NCBI GenBank assembly: GCA_905221605.1
Contig: CAJNDS010000326.1
Location: 1-37,500 of the forward strand
Origin: Symbiodinium natans
Taxonomy: Eukaryota; Sar; Dinophyceae; Suessiales; Symbiodiniaceae
Length of the DNA: 37,500 nucleotides
Direction of reading: 5' to 3'
Position 1 is the first letter of the stretch. Each line of letters begins with the position of its first letter. This document shows, in pieces, positions 1 to 10,504 of the stretch. The notes beneath the pieces are model-generated. The model searched no databases and was not told the origin of the DNA. It was given only the letters and a program-made list of their open reading frames with translations. The position numbers and the translations under genes were made by a program.

Positions 1-2400
1 AGGGCTTAGAGCAAGCCTCTGCACGTACCAACTCAGAGCACAGAAGCCATTTCCTTTAGCCGAAGGCTCGGAGTCACAGGGAAAGGCTTGAAAATCGAAC
101 TGAACCGCAGGGAGGGTTCTCGGTGCTCAGGGCCTCGAGTTTGGGGTGTGTGGGGATCATTTGGGTTGAGGGGAACCTGAATTTGAGGTGCGGAACTCTC
201 TGAGCCTGCAACTCGAAACCCCTCAGCGCAGCCGCCTCCCTCAGAGGATCACTAAAAGGCAGCTGGTCCTTGCGGGTTGGCACAACTCTGCGCACACGCG
301 GCTCTTTTGAAAGCTTGGGTATAACTGAGGTTAGATATGGATAGGTTCCAGCAACCCTAACCCCTAAAAGGGTGGAGCTTGTTGGGGGATCTTTTGTGGG
401 CTGCATTTCTTGGTTCGTTTGATTTACAGGGCTTAGGGCTTGGGCCAACTCCTCCAAATTGTGCTGCTGATATGTTTCGCTTGTGGAACCAGAGGAGGAT
501 TCGGTTAACGAATCCATTCCTCTGGACTCTTTCAAACACTCGAAGCAGAAATGTATTGTCCCTTTGGACCCTTTGGCTCTCAATCTTAGGGTCGTTACAT
601 GGTCTTGGTTCAGGGCCTATGGGGGCTGAGCCTTTAGGGGTACTTATTGGGCTAGGGCTCGGTGGGCTTGGAAGGCAAGTAGGATGTAGGCTTTTTTGAA
701 AGCTTGGAATGTAAACTAGTTCCTAATGTTTCGGGGTTCTATGGGTGGGAGGGTATTCTTCCTTCGCTTGATAGGCAGCTCGACTAGTGAATGCTTGGAC
801 TTGAGATGTTAAACTCTAAGCCCTAAGCCAGACCCAAGGAGCTCTTAATGACGAAGCCTTCTTTGGGTCTTATGGCCGCCCCTAAACCCGAAATCAACAA
901 GCCCAAGCGCTAAGCTCTACAAGCCTTAGCCCTACGTAAGCCCGAAACCCTACTGTAGTAAACCGCCCTTGAACAGTCGGTTCAAGGCTCAAGTTCAGCT
1001 TTCTGAGCCTCCCGGCGTTACTTCCTCTGTTGTCTCTCCCCCCTTGGCGTCTCACTCCGCACGCACAGCAACATTTAGGGTGCAGGGTTGAGGGTTTGGC
1101 GTTTAGGCGTCAGGGCATTTTAGGGTTTAGGGCTTGGGTTTTGGACTTCGGGTTAAACGGGGAGCTGAGAGGCTGCACTTTGTAAAGCGCATGGAGATGC
1201 ACCAATGTGCTCACAGCGACCACCATTGCCCATGATGCACCCCTAGACTTTTGAGCTCTTAAGGTCCTAGGCGTCCACGTAGCCCAATGACCATACTATA
1301 ATTGCCTTTGGGCTCAGGGTTTCAGGGTCTGAGAGCCTAGGGATTTTAAGGGTTCAAGGGTTTAGGGTTGTGCTTAGAATCCCCAAAAGCAGGAAGCGGG
1401 GTTGCGCTGGGCCCGGGACTCAGTTCCGCCGTCTCGGCAAGATAATTTGGGGATCGAGGTTAAAGGCTGGGGGGTCCCTAAACCCTAAAACTTTACACCC
1501 CTAAACCCATAAAGCCCATAAACTCCAAAACCTAAAAGAAACTCAGCCGAACGGCGCCAAAGGTTAACACTGGAAAGATCGAAAGCAAACGTCTTGCAAC
1601 GGCAAAGAGTGACTCAGGGTTGGCCTTTTTGGGCGACAGGGCAGAGACTCGACAAAGGTTCGGGGTTGAGGGCATCATGGGGTCTTGGGCTGACAAAGGG
1701 ACAGGTTGTTCGTCTCCTGGTCTCCAGGAGACCGGAGCAAGTCCTTGCTGATGCCGTGGTAGGCATGACACCGAAAACTCTCAGCAGACAAGGATGCCAC
1801 ACGGCTGATTTCTTAGGGTTCAGGCCCGACACCCCCCAACGGCAGTTTGCTGCCTAAGGGGCATCTGCGTTGTGAGGAGAACAGTGACAAACGCGAACAC
1901 TAGCCAGCAGACCTCCCAAGGACACTGCAAAGGTCTGGGCTGCTAGGAGTGCTCACATGTCAGCACAATTCGAGGATGGGTTCTGTAAGAACCAGACACA
2001 CCTAACCCCAGGCCTTAACCGCTAAACCATTGGATGCAGCCCACAACTCTCTGGGTTTAAGTATTGCGGGATGGAGGCTCTCGGCGATGGGGATGTTCAA
2101 CGGGTGCAGGATACTTCAGGCACCAGGACCTAGGCCCTTCGCCAGAACCTCACGCGGCATAGACATTTGAAACTCAACCTTTTTTAAATTGTCTTGGAAG
2201 GCCAACCTGAAGCCCAAAACCAATCTTGGGGTGTCACCCTTGAAGTTCTGGGCTAGTGACCTTACACACAGCAGGCTGCGGATGCGCTTCCTTTCCCGCA
2301 GGTGTTGGGCCGGCACACATCTGCACGCATCTTCGCGAACACATGCATGCTCCCACGATTCCTGCACTGGCCACACCTATACCATCACGGACTTGTCAAT
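1..2400. repeat. Gene-poor DNA with degenerate telomere-like motifs
   Basis: This stretch is full of imperfect copies of CCCTAAA / TTTAGGG and near variants, for example around 355-367, 1083-1140, 1320-1370 and 1480-1530. They are scattered and diverged rather than a tidy array. Similar scattered copies continue near 5737-5780, 7540-7620, 7800-7950 and 9537-9555. Dinoflagellate telomeres are of the TTTAGGG type, so this may be eroded interstitial or subtelomeric sequence. Apart from one unrecognised open frame (74-517) no gene is convincing here. Confidence 0.5.
74..517 (-). CDS. Unrecognised open frame, 147 aa
   Basis: An ATG at 517 opens a 147-residue frame that ends at 74; the frame is open further upstream but without another ATG. 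The product is Ser/Thr/Pro-rich with a charged, Arg-containing middle and no motif I recognise. Its DNA contains telomere-like words (for example 355-367), which argues that it could be an accidental open frame. No splice signals or neighbours help decide. Confidence 0.2.
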   Translation of the reverse strand: MDSLTESSSGSTSETYQQHNLEELAQALSPVNQTNQEMQPTKDPPTSSTLLGVRVAGTYPYLTSVIPKLSKEPRVRRVVPTRKDQLPFSDPLREAAALRGFELQAQRVPHLKFRFPSTQMIPTHPKLEALSTENPPCGSVRFSSLSL

Positions 2401-2452
2401 TTCGTGTGAAACCCGTCAACACCAGTTCTCGACGGAAATCCGGCTAGTTCCG

Positions 2453-3607
2453 TTAGTGCCACCGAATTGTTGAGTAGCGCCAGCCATCGGTGATGCAGTT
2501 CAACCCGCCACGGTAAGGCCCCTGTGCGAACTTCACAATGTCGTAGTAAAGGTCTCCTTCAGGCACCTTACCCCGGCACGAGAGTCGCTTCTGGTCCAGC
2601 GCCATGGCGCCTTGAACATTCGACTTGTTCCAGGACTTATGCAGCACCCCTGCAAACTCGCCCGGCTCCAGGTCCCCGGCGTACAGGCTGTTGAAGCACC
2701 ACCTGGGCCTCTTATTTACCGTGAGCCTGTTCGACGGATCCGTCGACGGATCAAGTGTCAAGTCATGCCACACCACAGGAGCGGCCTCTTTCTCCACGAG
2801 CGACACCCAGCCCCCTGTGCTGGTCCCGCTGTACTTGTCGCACACGAGCCTGCTTTGCCTGTCCAATATGTCGCCCACGACGCTGTCCTCCAGCACCAAG
2901 AAGTGCTGGTCGTGCCTGTAACGGCCCCGGCCATCGCAGTGCAGAAGCCCCGCGTAGATGCGAGGCACAGGGCCACCCGCGCTCTTGTGGACAACCCACT
3001 GCAGCTCGCTCGATATCATCGGGACACAAGGGAAGGTGTCGTCATCGATGTATATGAAAAAGTAATAGGTCTCGTTCATGGCTCGGTAGTCTTGAAGCAT
3101 CATGAGCTGCCTAATGCCAAAGGCCATGCCGGACAGGTTGTGAGGCCAGATCACCAGGTCTCCAAACTCCTCCCTCTCCCTATTCAGCGCCGACGGGCTC
3201 CCCCACCTCGCCGCATCGTGGCGATCCACGCCCACCTGAGTGAAGAACGTGTAGCCAACGTTGCCATACTGCCTCGCCACCACGCACCAGGTCCCCCGAG
3301 CCGCATCCCTCTCCGCCCTGTTCACCGACGTGATGGCAATGAAGACCAACTTGCGCGGAGGAGGCGTCTGGACAAGGACAGTCGCAGGAGGCGTCTGGAC
3401 AAGGACAGTCGCAGGAGGGGTCTGGACAAGGACAGTCGCGGGAGGGGTCTGGACAAGGACAGTCGCAGGAGGCGTCTGGACAACGACAAGCCCCATGGGC
3501 ACTGATTGTACTGCAGGCCACGGGATGAAAACCACAAGGATCACGACCGCCACCAGAAAAGAAAGAAGGACGATCGTAAGTCGGGTTGAAACATGGAACG
3601 ACTGCAT
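2453..3607 (-). CDS. GT31-type (beta-1,3-galactosyltransferase-like) glycosyltransferase, type II membrane protein
   Basis: The ATG at 3607 gives 384 residues ending at TAA 2453-2455; the frame also extends 15 codons upstream to a GTG, which I do not use. Residues about 9-31 form one strongly hydrophobic segment after a short cytosolic tail, the layout of a Golgi type II membrane enzyme. Residues 41-85 are a repeated Pro/Thr/Val stem. Then follow the GT31-like strand KLVFIAITS with a downstream R..ARGTW (86-107), an acidic DxD-type motif IDDDTF (187-192), and a Cys-containing C-terminal half. The family transfers galactose or N-acetylhexosamine from UDP-sugars to glycan acceptors in the Golgi; the exact acceptor cannot be told here. 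The gene appears intronless. It stands alone, with telomere-like DNA on both sides. I am fairly sure of the fold class, less sure of the sugar. Confidence 0.8.
   Translation of the reverse strand: MQSFHVSTRLTIVLLSFLVAVVILVVFIPWPAVQSVPMGLVVVQTPPATVLVQTPPATVLVQTPPATVLVQTPPATVLVQTPPPRKLVFIAITSVNRAERDAARGTWCVVARQYGNVGYTFFTQVGVDRHDAARWGSPSALNREREEFGDLVIWPHNLSGMAFGIRQLMMLQDYRAMNETYYFFIYIDDDTFPCVPMISSELQWVVHKSAGGPVPRIYAGLLHCDGRGRYRHDQHFLVLEDSVVGDILDRQSRLVCDKYSGTSTGGWVSLVEKEAAPVVWHDLTLDPSTDPSNRLTVNKRPRWCFNSLYAGDLEPGEFAGVLHKSWNKSNVQGAMALDQKRLSCRGKVPEGDLYYDIVKFAQGPYRGGLNCITDGWRYSTIRWH
3353..3487 (-). repeat. 27-bp coding minisatellite, five units
   Basis: Five tandem 27-bp units inside the glycosyltransferase gene encode the nonapeptide (V/L)VQTPPATV with slight changes, the last unit ending TPPPR. 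Units differ by only a few bases, for example GGAGGC versus GGAGGG. They sit exactly in the stem between the membrane anchor and the catalytic domain, where length is usually tolerant. Unit length is a multiple of three, so copy changes keep the frame. Confidence 0.9.
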
Positions 3608-3835
3608 TGCCCCGAGAAACCGAGCGCACAGGCCTCGTTGCCAACTACACACAAGCCTTGACTGGAGCTCAGTGTCAAAAGAGTCTGTGTCTACTGTAGC
3701 GCAGCCGACTCAAAGTTCTGTGAGGCTGCAAGGTTTTGAGGACGAGGCTTAGGAGCTTTGGGGGCTTGGGACAGGGTAATATGGGCAGGGCAAAAAGGTC
3801 GGACTAGAACTGCTTAGAACAATATGGTAGACTAT

Positions 3836-3863
3836 CGTATACTATAGCATACTGTAGTATACG
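3836..3863. repeat. Near-perfect 28-bp AT-rich palindrome
   Basis: The stretch begins CGTATACTATAG and ends CTGTAGTATACG, forming an inverted repeat with one mismatch pair per arm. It lies in AT-rich DNA about 230 bp upstream of the glycosyltransferase ATG. It could be a regulatory or secondary-structure element, but nothing in the sequence decides this. Confidence 0.5.
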
Positions 3864-3869
3864 AAATAT

Positions 3870-4500
3870 TTATAGTCTTCATACACCGTAGTATACTCTG
3901 CTTTAAATTACTAAATACATACAAACGTGTTGCATCTGTGGCTGGTGGGCTGCGGCAGTCGCTTGCATCTTCCCATGCTCTTGGGCTTTGGGACTTCGAC
4001 TCGATGTTCGAGAGCTCAAAATGCCTTTACCCCTGCCTCCACTCCCAAAAACTCTGTGTCCATCACCTTTAGATTCTCACGTTGCTTGCTTGGCTTCCAT
4101 GGTGCCCTGGCAGGTGGCATTCTTTCAACCACGAGAGTTGAATGATTCTTTACTTCATCGCACTCATCATTTCTGCTATCATGCTGCGTAGCCTTTTGTC
4201 ATGTCATATGCCCCCGTTGCATCGTGATCGTGTCATGATTTGGTTCTGCTGACTATGCCATGTACAGCGCAGCGAGTAGACTTTTAGAACACCTTGTTTT
4301 TTATTTACCATAGCCTATAAAGTGCTGGACGAGTAGACATCAGGCCTTTACCTACTCACTGACGCCAAACCTCCACCCAACACCAACGTCCAGCCATACT
4401 GTACTAATCCCTCATCCCTGTGCCCTATTAAACCCTAATCCCTGGAGCCCCCAGTCTCCTTCCACCTTGATTCCCCCGTGCCCTTGCACTAGGGGTTTCC
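3870..4500. other. Stretch without recognised gene
   Basis: Short open frames occur on the plus strand (3927-4191) but have no protein-like features. The text is mixed, with a few telomere-like words near 4430. I see no RNA gene or transposon here. Confidence 0.4.
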
Positions 4501-4512
4501 GGTTCATTGTGT

Positions 4513-4532
4513 GGGGGGGGGGGGGGGGGGGG
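4513..4532 (+). repeat. Poly(G) tract
   Basis: An uninterrupted run of about 20 G residues. Such a tract is a likely site of length error in sequencing and of G-quadruplex formation. Confidence 0.9.
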
Positions 4533-4771
4533 TGATGTTTGTGAAAGTTCTTTCCGGGTCTGGCGCGGCTGTCACGGTCCTTCACTTAAGCGAGTAAGTG
4601 TTGCATGCGTTAGGACTTGGTACAACCCCTGGGGTTCTTTGAGCTTTGAGTTGTGGACTCCAGAGTCAGGTCCCTCTAGCCCCGAAAGCCATAAACTCTG
4701 CTAACCACCTGTAAAGCAAAACATACCAATCATAACAACAACCGTCGGCAGCAGCATCTTCATCAGCAGCG

Positions 4772-4832
<61 letters not shown>
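4772..4832 (+). repeat. (ATC)n trinucleotide microsatellite
   Basis: About 20 tandem CAT/ATC units, followed by a degenerate extension of CATCAG and CATCATCAC units to about 4886. The poly-Asp frame on the opposite strand is a by-product. Confidence 0.95.
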
Positions 4833-4984
4833 TCCCATCACCATCAGCATCAGAATCAGCATCAGCATCATCATCATCACCACCATCCTCAAAAAAAATG
4901 ACCCACAGCCCTATTTTTTTTGCGGCGGCGTTCTCTTTGGCATGGAGCTGGCCATTTCTCCGTGCAGCTGCTGCTGCATCAAAT

Positions 4985-5160
4985 GGGGATGATAACACAA
5001 ACCAAGATAATGATAGAAAAACAACAATAATGGCAACAACAACTAAACGATAGTGGTACTAACACAAACAATGACAATGAAAATGAAATGGCAATGACAA
5101 TGGCAACAGCATCGATACTGGTGATAGAAATAATCATATTGAGAAAACAGAAAATGCTAG
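4985..5160 (+). repeat. Low-complexity purine-rich (AATGRC-like) sequence
   Basis: Irregular repeats of AATGACAATG, AAATG and GGCAATGACA, with very few pyrimidine runs. No open frame of note. It is likely an eroded microsatellite continuing from the ATC tract. The following 5160-5780 also holds no gene that I can support. Confidence 0.6.
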
Positions 5161-5787
5161 CATGTGAATAATTTTACAAACACGAAACAACACGTATCAA
5201 GAACAATGAAGCCCAAGGCTTGCTTGCTGGCAGAGGCAGGCACAAGCGATGCAAGGGAACACCATCTCGGGATTTCCCAAGGCTTCAAACGATCGCGATG
5301 GGAGTGGAGTCAAAGTTCGAAGATGGCCTGCAAAGCTTGGGGCTTAGAGCTGTTAGGTGCCCCTAGACCTTGAACCCTATGCGAAGGCACAAACCCTGAT
5401 GGACGGGACCGTGCACTGTGCACGTTTGGCTCAAGAATGAGAAAGGGTCCACCTGCGTTGAGAAGGGATTGGTGGTGGGTTTTGCGGCGTTAGTCGGCTT
5501 AGGCCAGTGTGTTCAGGGCTGTTCTCTGGTTAGTTGGCTATGGGTTGTGGGTTGTCTTTGGATATCCCTCAATCCTCTTCGTACCCTAAAAACTCAACCC
5601 CCTGCAATCTGTTGGATCCCTCAAGACTGGGGATCATTGGATGGTCTCGTGTCCTTAGGGGCTGAAGCCCTAACCTCACTTTAAGATTGCTTCAAGGAGC
5701 CATCAAGGAACGCAATAGACCGTAAACTGCTCAGCCCCTAAACCCTCCAACCCTCCTGCTCCCCCCGAAACCCTAAACCCACAAGTC

Positions 5788-8055
5788 CTAGGGCTCCTGC
5801 CTCTGACTTGATGCAAGACCTCCGGGAAACATCTCCTCCGCCCAGCCCACAGCCATGCCAATGTTTCCCGTGCCGTTCGCGTTGTTGCCCCCGTCATAGA
5901 ACCTCAGCGATGTGGGTGCATTTCCCAACATGGGTGGTTCTCAAATTATGATCCCTTTTTGGGGTACACTGAATGTTAGGTGCCGTACTAATAGGGATCC
6001 AAAAAGGGACCATAATTTTGACAACCACTCACATAGGGGGCCCACTGAATACAAACCCTCAACTAGTATAGTTCGTATTCAAGGAACCCCCCAAGTTTGG
6101 AGAGAAAGCCCCGAACAACAACACCCAACACCTGAAACCACGAACCGCCCGAATCCAGAGCCTTCCACTCCCAAACCCCCCGCAAAGAGGGATGAGGGCC
6201 CTGAACCCTAAACCCAGAACCTAAACCCGCATTTTTGGCCCAGAAGCAACAGTGCCCGGCGGGCGGCGGGAGGTAGCAAGTAGTCTTGCACGTAGTAGGT
6301 GAAGCTGGGGTCGGACACTTGATCATACCTTTTACTGGGCTGCCGTTTCGCAAGTCTGAAGTAATTGCCAGAGGAAGCCACGTTGTTTATCATATGAAGA
6401 TTTGTGATAACTTAACCAGAACGCCTGCAACATGAATTTCCATGGGGAAGTTCATAGATCACCAATAAGGTGAAAATCCGCTGAAGGCTGCACTGTGCAT
6501 GGGGTATTTCATGGCTAATAACATGTGCCGGGGAAGTGGAGGCAAACCCCAAGAACCCCAAAGCAAAACATGTCGCACCCCAGCGGCTCCCACGTTGTCC
6601 ATCTCTCTGTGTCATTCAGATACGCGCCACGGTGCTCGAGCTCCGCTCCCAGTGGGTTCGTCTTGTTGTCGACGTGGAGCACTGTCCATGGGCCACTGGC
6701 TGAGCCTGGCGACCTCAGTTCAGGGGCTTACTGGCCTGGGGACTCTTGAGGCAGGGTTCAGAGGTCCAAGCTGAGCAGCTTGAGGATTGGAGGACTTCAG
6801 GGTTGAGAGCTCAAAAGTTCGGAGGCATGGCATTAGATGGACCGGGAAATGGGCTTTCAAACAGCTGGCCACCGGCTAAAGGCAGATAAATTTCGCCGGG
6901 CTGCCATGCTTATGGGATCAGGAACGCAGAAAACCTCCAGCAACCTCGCAAGCAACTCAGAACCATTAAACGCTATACCCGGCGCGACCTGAACCCCTCA
7001 TCAACCCCCTAAATCCCCTGCCCGCTAGCCCCAGCGGCACAGCGTGGTAGACGTCCGTAGGCAAGTTCCCCCCTAGGGCGGCCGCATGGAACCAAAGGTG
7101 GCGCGCGCCGGAGGCATCGAAAGGCGCAGGAACTGGCAGACCGAATGGGCGACGAAGTCCAGGGCCGAGGAACTGTGGATGCACAGGCATGCTAGGGCCT
7201 CCAAACATCCCATTCGGGACGCGCTCAAGACCTGGAACCTGCGAAGATGATCGGGGACGCTTGGGGCATGTATGTGCTGAAAGGAGAGTATGCCTAAATA
7301 AGCCCTACTAAGAAGCATGTGGGAAAAAATGCAAAGGCCGAGTTGTGCATTTCCCAAAAGAGGGGTGCCATGGGATATACCGTAAATGGAGTATAATCTC
7401 CTCTGTAGTGAGCCCGCCCTTTTGTACCCCAATTTTGGGAAACACCAAGGTGAGAGAAGGAGCCGGGCCGGTTGATGCGACGGACCAGTCGGACAGCCCA
7501 TCGCTACTGGTGTAGTGGTAGATTTTCCATGGGCCTTTGTGTTTAGGGTTGCGGGATTTAGGGCAAAGGGTGTCGGGTTCGGGAATAGCTGATGTCCGAT
7601 AACCCTACACCCTAACACGAGGCTAAAATCCTGTTGCTTCGGCCGGGCATCCGCAAAGCTGCTCTTGCAGCAGGTGGAAGACGATTCGCTCGGCCTCCTC
7701 CTCAATCCAGATGACTCTGTTGCCGAACATTGTGCAGTTGCCTCGGGTTTGGGGCTTGGGGCTTCTAGAGTTTAGGACTCCGTGCTTTTAGGGGGATTAG
7801 GGTAGGAGTGTAGGTTTGGGCCTTATGAAGCTTCATGCTTAAGCATTAGGGCTTAAGATTTAGGGCAAGACTAGGGCAAGCACGAAGCCCTAGAACAAAC
7901 ACACCTTCCACCCCAAGAAAACTTAAACCCTAAACCTGAAACCCTAAATTAACGGTCCCAAGGAACCTCAACACCTCAACAACCTTGCTGCCAGAAGGAA
8001 TGTAGTACAGTTGAAACACACCTTCAAGAACCCCAACCCCATCCTGACACCCACA

Positions 8056-8098
<43 letters not shown>

Positions 8099-9186
8099 TC
8101 ACTCACTCTTTTAGCCCACACACACACACCGAAAACAAACTGAACAAGTTCGGGCTTTTGGTTTCTGGGCCTTGGGCGTGGCAGCAGACAAGTTGCCCGC
8201 AAGCGGCACCGACTGGCGTCGGACTAACTGCCAGTGCAGACCATCCACGCTGAGAGAGACGGAGGTCTGATTGTGGACTTCTCGGTCGGAGTGCGGGCTG
8301 CGCATATATCAGGCTTCTGGCTTCGTAGGTTTAAGGTTCTATCTCTTGTTCTTGGTAGAAAGTGTGTTTAAATCCCTACGGCCCGAAGAAAAACGGCTCA
8401 GGGTTTAAGCGTCTTAAGGTCTTAGAAGTCCTGAGTTTTATAACTCGACAGCTTCTTCTGACAGCAGTACCAAGCTGCCTTCTGGGCCTGCGTGGATGCC
8501 AGCATAAAGCCACCAGACCCCTCCATCTCTGTCGGCAATCGTCGGCATGTCCGGAGTATTCTGGCGGCGACGTTGCCTGCCGGTTTGGTAAAAGATCCAA
8601 GGCTGCACTTGGATTTCGTCATAGGATGTACCTCCATATCCGGCTCCTGAGATCGGCATAAAGGGATCCCGGGCACCTGTCTCCCAATACTTGCTTCGGT
8701 AGCTCCAGCCCTCCCGCAAGGGGTCGGAAGAGAAGACGACCCCTATGACCTGGGGCGTGGTAAACCAACCCCCGGCCCGGAAGTAGAGTCGATACTCGCC
8801 CTCCAAATCTCCCTTTTCATCCTTCTCTGTCTCCCTCGAATGCCAGGGTGGAGGTGGCGTCCACATCACCTGCGGTTCGCATACGATGGGATGGGGGGTG
8901 CCAAAGCCTTGCCACACCAGGGTGGCGTTGAGCGCTGGTCCGTAGGGCCTCACACGGCGCCAGAACTGGGGCTCCGGATGTGGCACGGGTACTTTCCAGG
9001 AGCTGTGGCTAGTGTGATTGCCTCAGCGGTTCTTGAAAGCACACGCTTGTCTCATTAAGGCCCCTCAAATACACACACACAAAGGCCGTATCCCAAAACC
9101 GTCTAGTTACTATGGTTGCTCTCATCCCCTCCAGCAACCACGGCCAGGATGAGGTTCGTGAGCACGGCTCGCCATCCCCGTAGCAT
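5788..9186 (-). CDS. Multi-exon gene for a probable secreted beta-propeller-like protein (GH43/GH32-like fold, function unknown)
   Basis: I assemble this from several protein-like blocks, all on the minus strand and in order. Exon 1 starts at ATG 9186 and encodes a signal-peptide-like stretch (MLRGWRAVLTNLILAVVAGG). The largest exon is about 9002-8440. Further blocks: about 8303-8175 (contains SVSLSVDGLHW); about 7738-7640 (RVIWIEEEAERIVFHLL, less sure); about 7238-7015, preceded by a good CTTCGCAG acceptor; about 6756-6565 (SASGPWTVLHVDN); about 6393-6240 (SSGNYFRLAKRQ); and a last exon from about 5930 to the TAG at 5788-5790 (RFYDGGNN.NGTGNIGMA). Recurrent patterns such as YRLYF, IGVVFSSDP, S.DG..W, SGPW and NIGMA resemble the blade strands of five-bladed propeller glycosidase-like proteins. 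Exon borders are approximate. Introns are rich in telomere-like words and include a CT microsatellite and a foldback. The family name is an inference. Confidence 0.55.
5940..6032 (-). mobile_element. Foldback, introner-like element inside the propeller-like gene
   Basis: Two arms of about 28-30 bp form an inverted repeat: 5934-5962 and 5999-6028. The inner 20 bp (5943-5962 against 5999-6018) match at 19 of 20 positions, separated by a 36-bp spacer. Read on the minus strand, the right arm begins with GTGAGTGG (a strong 5' splice donor) and the left arm ends TTTGAG (an acceptor), directly before the last coding exon. Introns made of small inverted-repeat transposable elements (introners) are known in dinoflagellates. 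The exact donor is uncertain: using GTGAGT at 6032 would create a stop across the junction, whereas using the GTGG two bases inside avoids it. Confidence 0.55.
8058..8100 (+). repeat. (CT)n microsatellite
   Basis: About 20 tandem CT units with one CCCT interruption at the 3' end, followed by a short CA-rich tract. It lies in a putative intron of the minus-strand propeller-like gene, where it reads as a GA repeat on the sense strand. Confidence 0.95.
8440..9002 (-). CDS. Largest exon of the propeller-like gene
   Basis: The frame is open from 9022 and is preceded by a CCACAG acceptor whose AG lies at about 9003. It encodes about 185 residues, including YRLYFRAGGW, IGVVFSSDPLREGW and GGVWWLYAGIHAGPEG, three typical beta-blade strands with a solvent-exposed Trp pattern. 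The true 3' end probably precedes the in-frame TAA at 8438-8440; a GT at about 8470, after the codons for PEGSL, is one candidate donor. The start codon of a simple ORF reading would be GTG, which supports its being an internal exon. Confidence 0.6.
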
Positions 9187-9189
9187 CAC

Positions 9190-10480
9190 GGAGAATAGGT
9201 GGACCCGGTTGCAAAGAAAACAAACTTGGGTTTGAGTCGGAGCTGCGGATGCATTGGGTTGCACAGCGCCCACGCCAGGCAAATGAAAAGAGATGGGGTT
9301 CTCCCCGAGTCTTAAACTTGATGCCCAAAGGCACAGGCTAGGCTGGCCCTAAAAGCCCTGTGAAAAATATTCTTCAATAGGGTCCTTTTAAACCTAATAA
9401 GGGAAAGTATTAAAAAAATTTAAGGGCCTACCTAGTAGGTCCTTTACACGGACAGAACCAGAACCTGGCAACCCCACAAAAATAGACAAAAGAAGCTGAA
9501 ACCACCAGCCCAAACTCCCAAACTTTGAATGCAAAACCCCAAACCCTAAACCCGAACTCCAAACTCGGAACTCTAAAGCCGGGTATTATTCCTGCACAAA
9601 GCCTTGGTAGCCATGGACGCCGGCTGCCATGTGCATGCATGTTGGAGGCTGCATGTTTCGATGCTTCAATGCTTAGCTTTATATGGTCATCGGCCGCGAG
9701 TGCGCATGAACGGGACATGGGAAACCTCAATTGAGGAAATGTCAGTCGATGCTGCCTCAAGCGAATATATTGTTCTTTGAAGCCAAACTGCAAAGCGGAT
9801 CGGTAGTGGCTATCTGTGGCTTGGACTCATACTAAATCATCAACAAAACCCCGTTATGTTGCAGTGTCCCCCGACCCACCCCCGCTGTTGCATACGTACG
9901 TCGCGCCCAGCTGTTTCATAAGTGTGTCGCGGGGCTGTCGCGGAATCCTGATTGCTCAGGAAAGCTTGGGGGGGAGGGGGGGGCGGGTGGCGGGTTCAAA
10001 ATGGTGTAGGGATCAGGATGATTGAGCCCAATCCTGAAATACAAGATTGGCGGGGGGGTGAGGGTTCTACTTTCTATTTAGGGGTTCAGGGCTGAGGGGT
10101 CTGACTTTCATCAAAAGGGCTCTCCCGGTTTCTGCGGACTCCTAAGGCCCTAGGAACCCCGATGGGGCTTCTCAGGCCCCTGAAGGCTTGATGATTGAGC
10201 GTTACCGTTCAGCGCCTTTTCGGACCAAAAGTGGATGTTTAGCAGAACGGCAGGCAAGCTAGCATCGAAGCCAACAATCTTTTTCATGCGCACCGCAACT
10301 ATTCAAACCTGAAATATGCTCAGCTGTTTGCGACTGGAAGCAGATGACGGTACACCCATGCTATCAAAGTGTTTAGAAGATTTCTACCTTCGGCCATGCG
10401 CTGAAAAGCTCGGTTCCCAGGTAGTAGAAAAACTTTAAACCCCGCCTGGATGTTGTGCGAACTGCAAGCTCAACATCACC
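9190..10480. other. Stretch without recognised gene
   Basis: Telomere-like words occur at 9537-9555, and a G-rich run at 9966-9990. The minus strand has a short protein-like block near 10442-10390 (FFYYLGTELFSAWPK followed by GTAGAA) that might be an exon of the weak gene at 10505-11545. Otherwise nothing is supported. Confidence 0.3.
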
Positions 10481-10504
10481 TGTACACTCGCAGGTTCTTC
10501 ACTT

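Noticed and set aside
1594-1857. Plus-strand frame with an mTERF-like GLTKGQVVRLLVSRRPEQVL segment
   Set aside because: Only one possible motif repeat, no ATG at a sensible place, and DNA full of telomere-like words; resemblance is too short to call.
2612-3505. 297-codon plus-strand open frame opposite the glycosyltransferase
   Set aside because: The minus strand carries a membrane anchor and GT31 motifs; this frame is low-complexity, Arg/His/Pro-rich and a shadow of the repeat and GC-rich coding strand.
4701-4892. Minus-strand poly-Asp open frame
   Set aside because: It is only the translation of an ATC microsatellite.
7073-7705. 210-codon minus-strand frame
   Set aside because: It crosses two better supported exon-like blocks in other frames (about 7640-7738 and 7015-7238) and has no coherent protein features.
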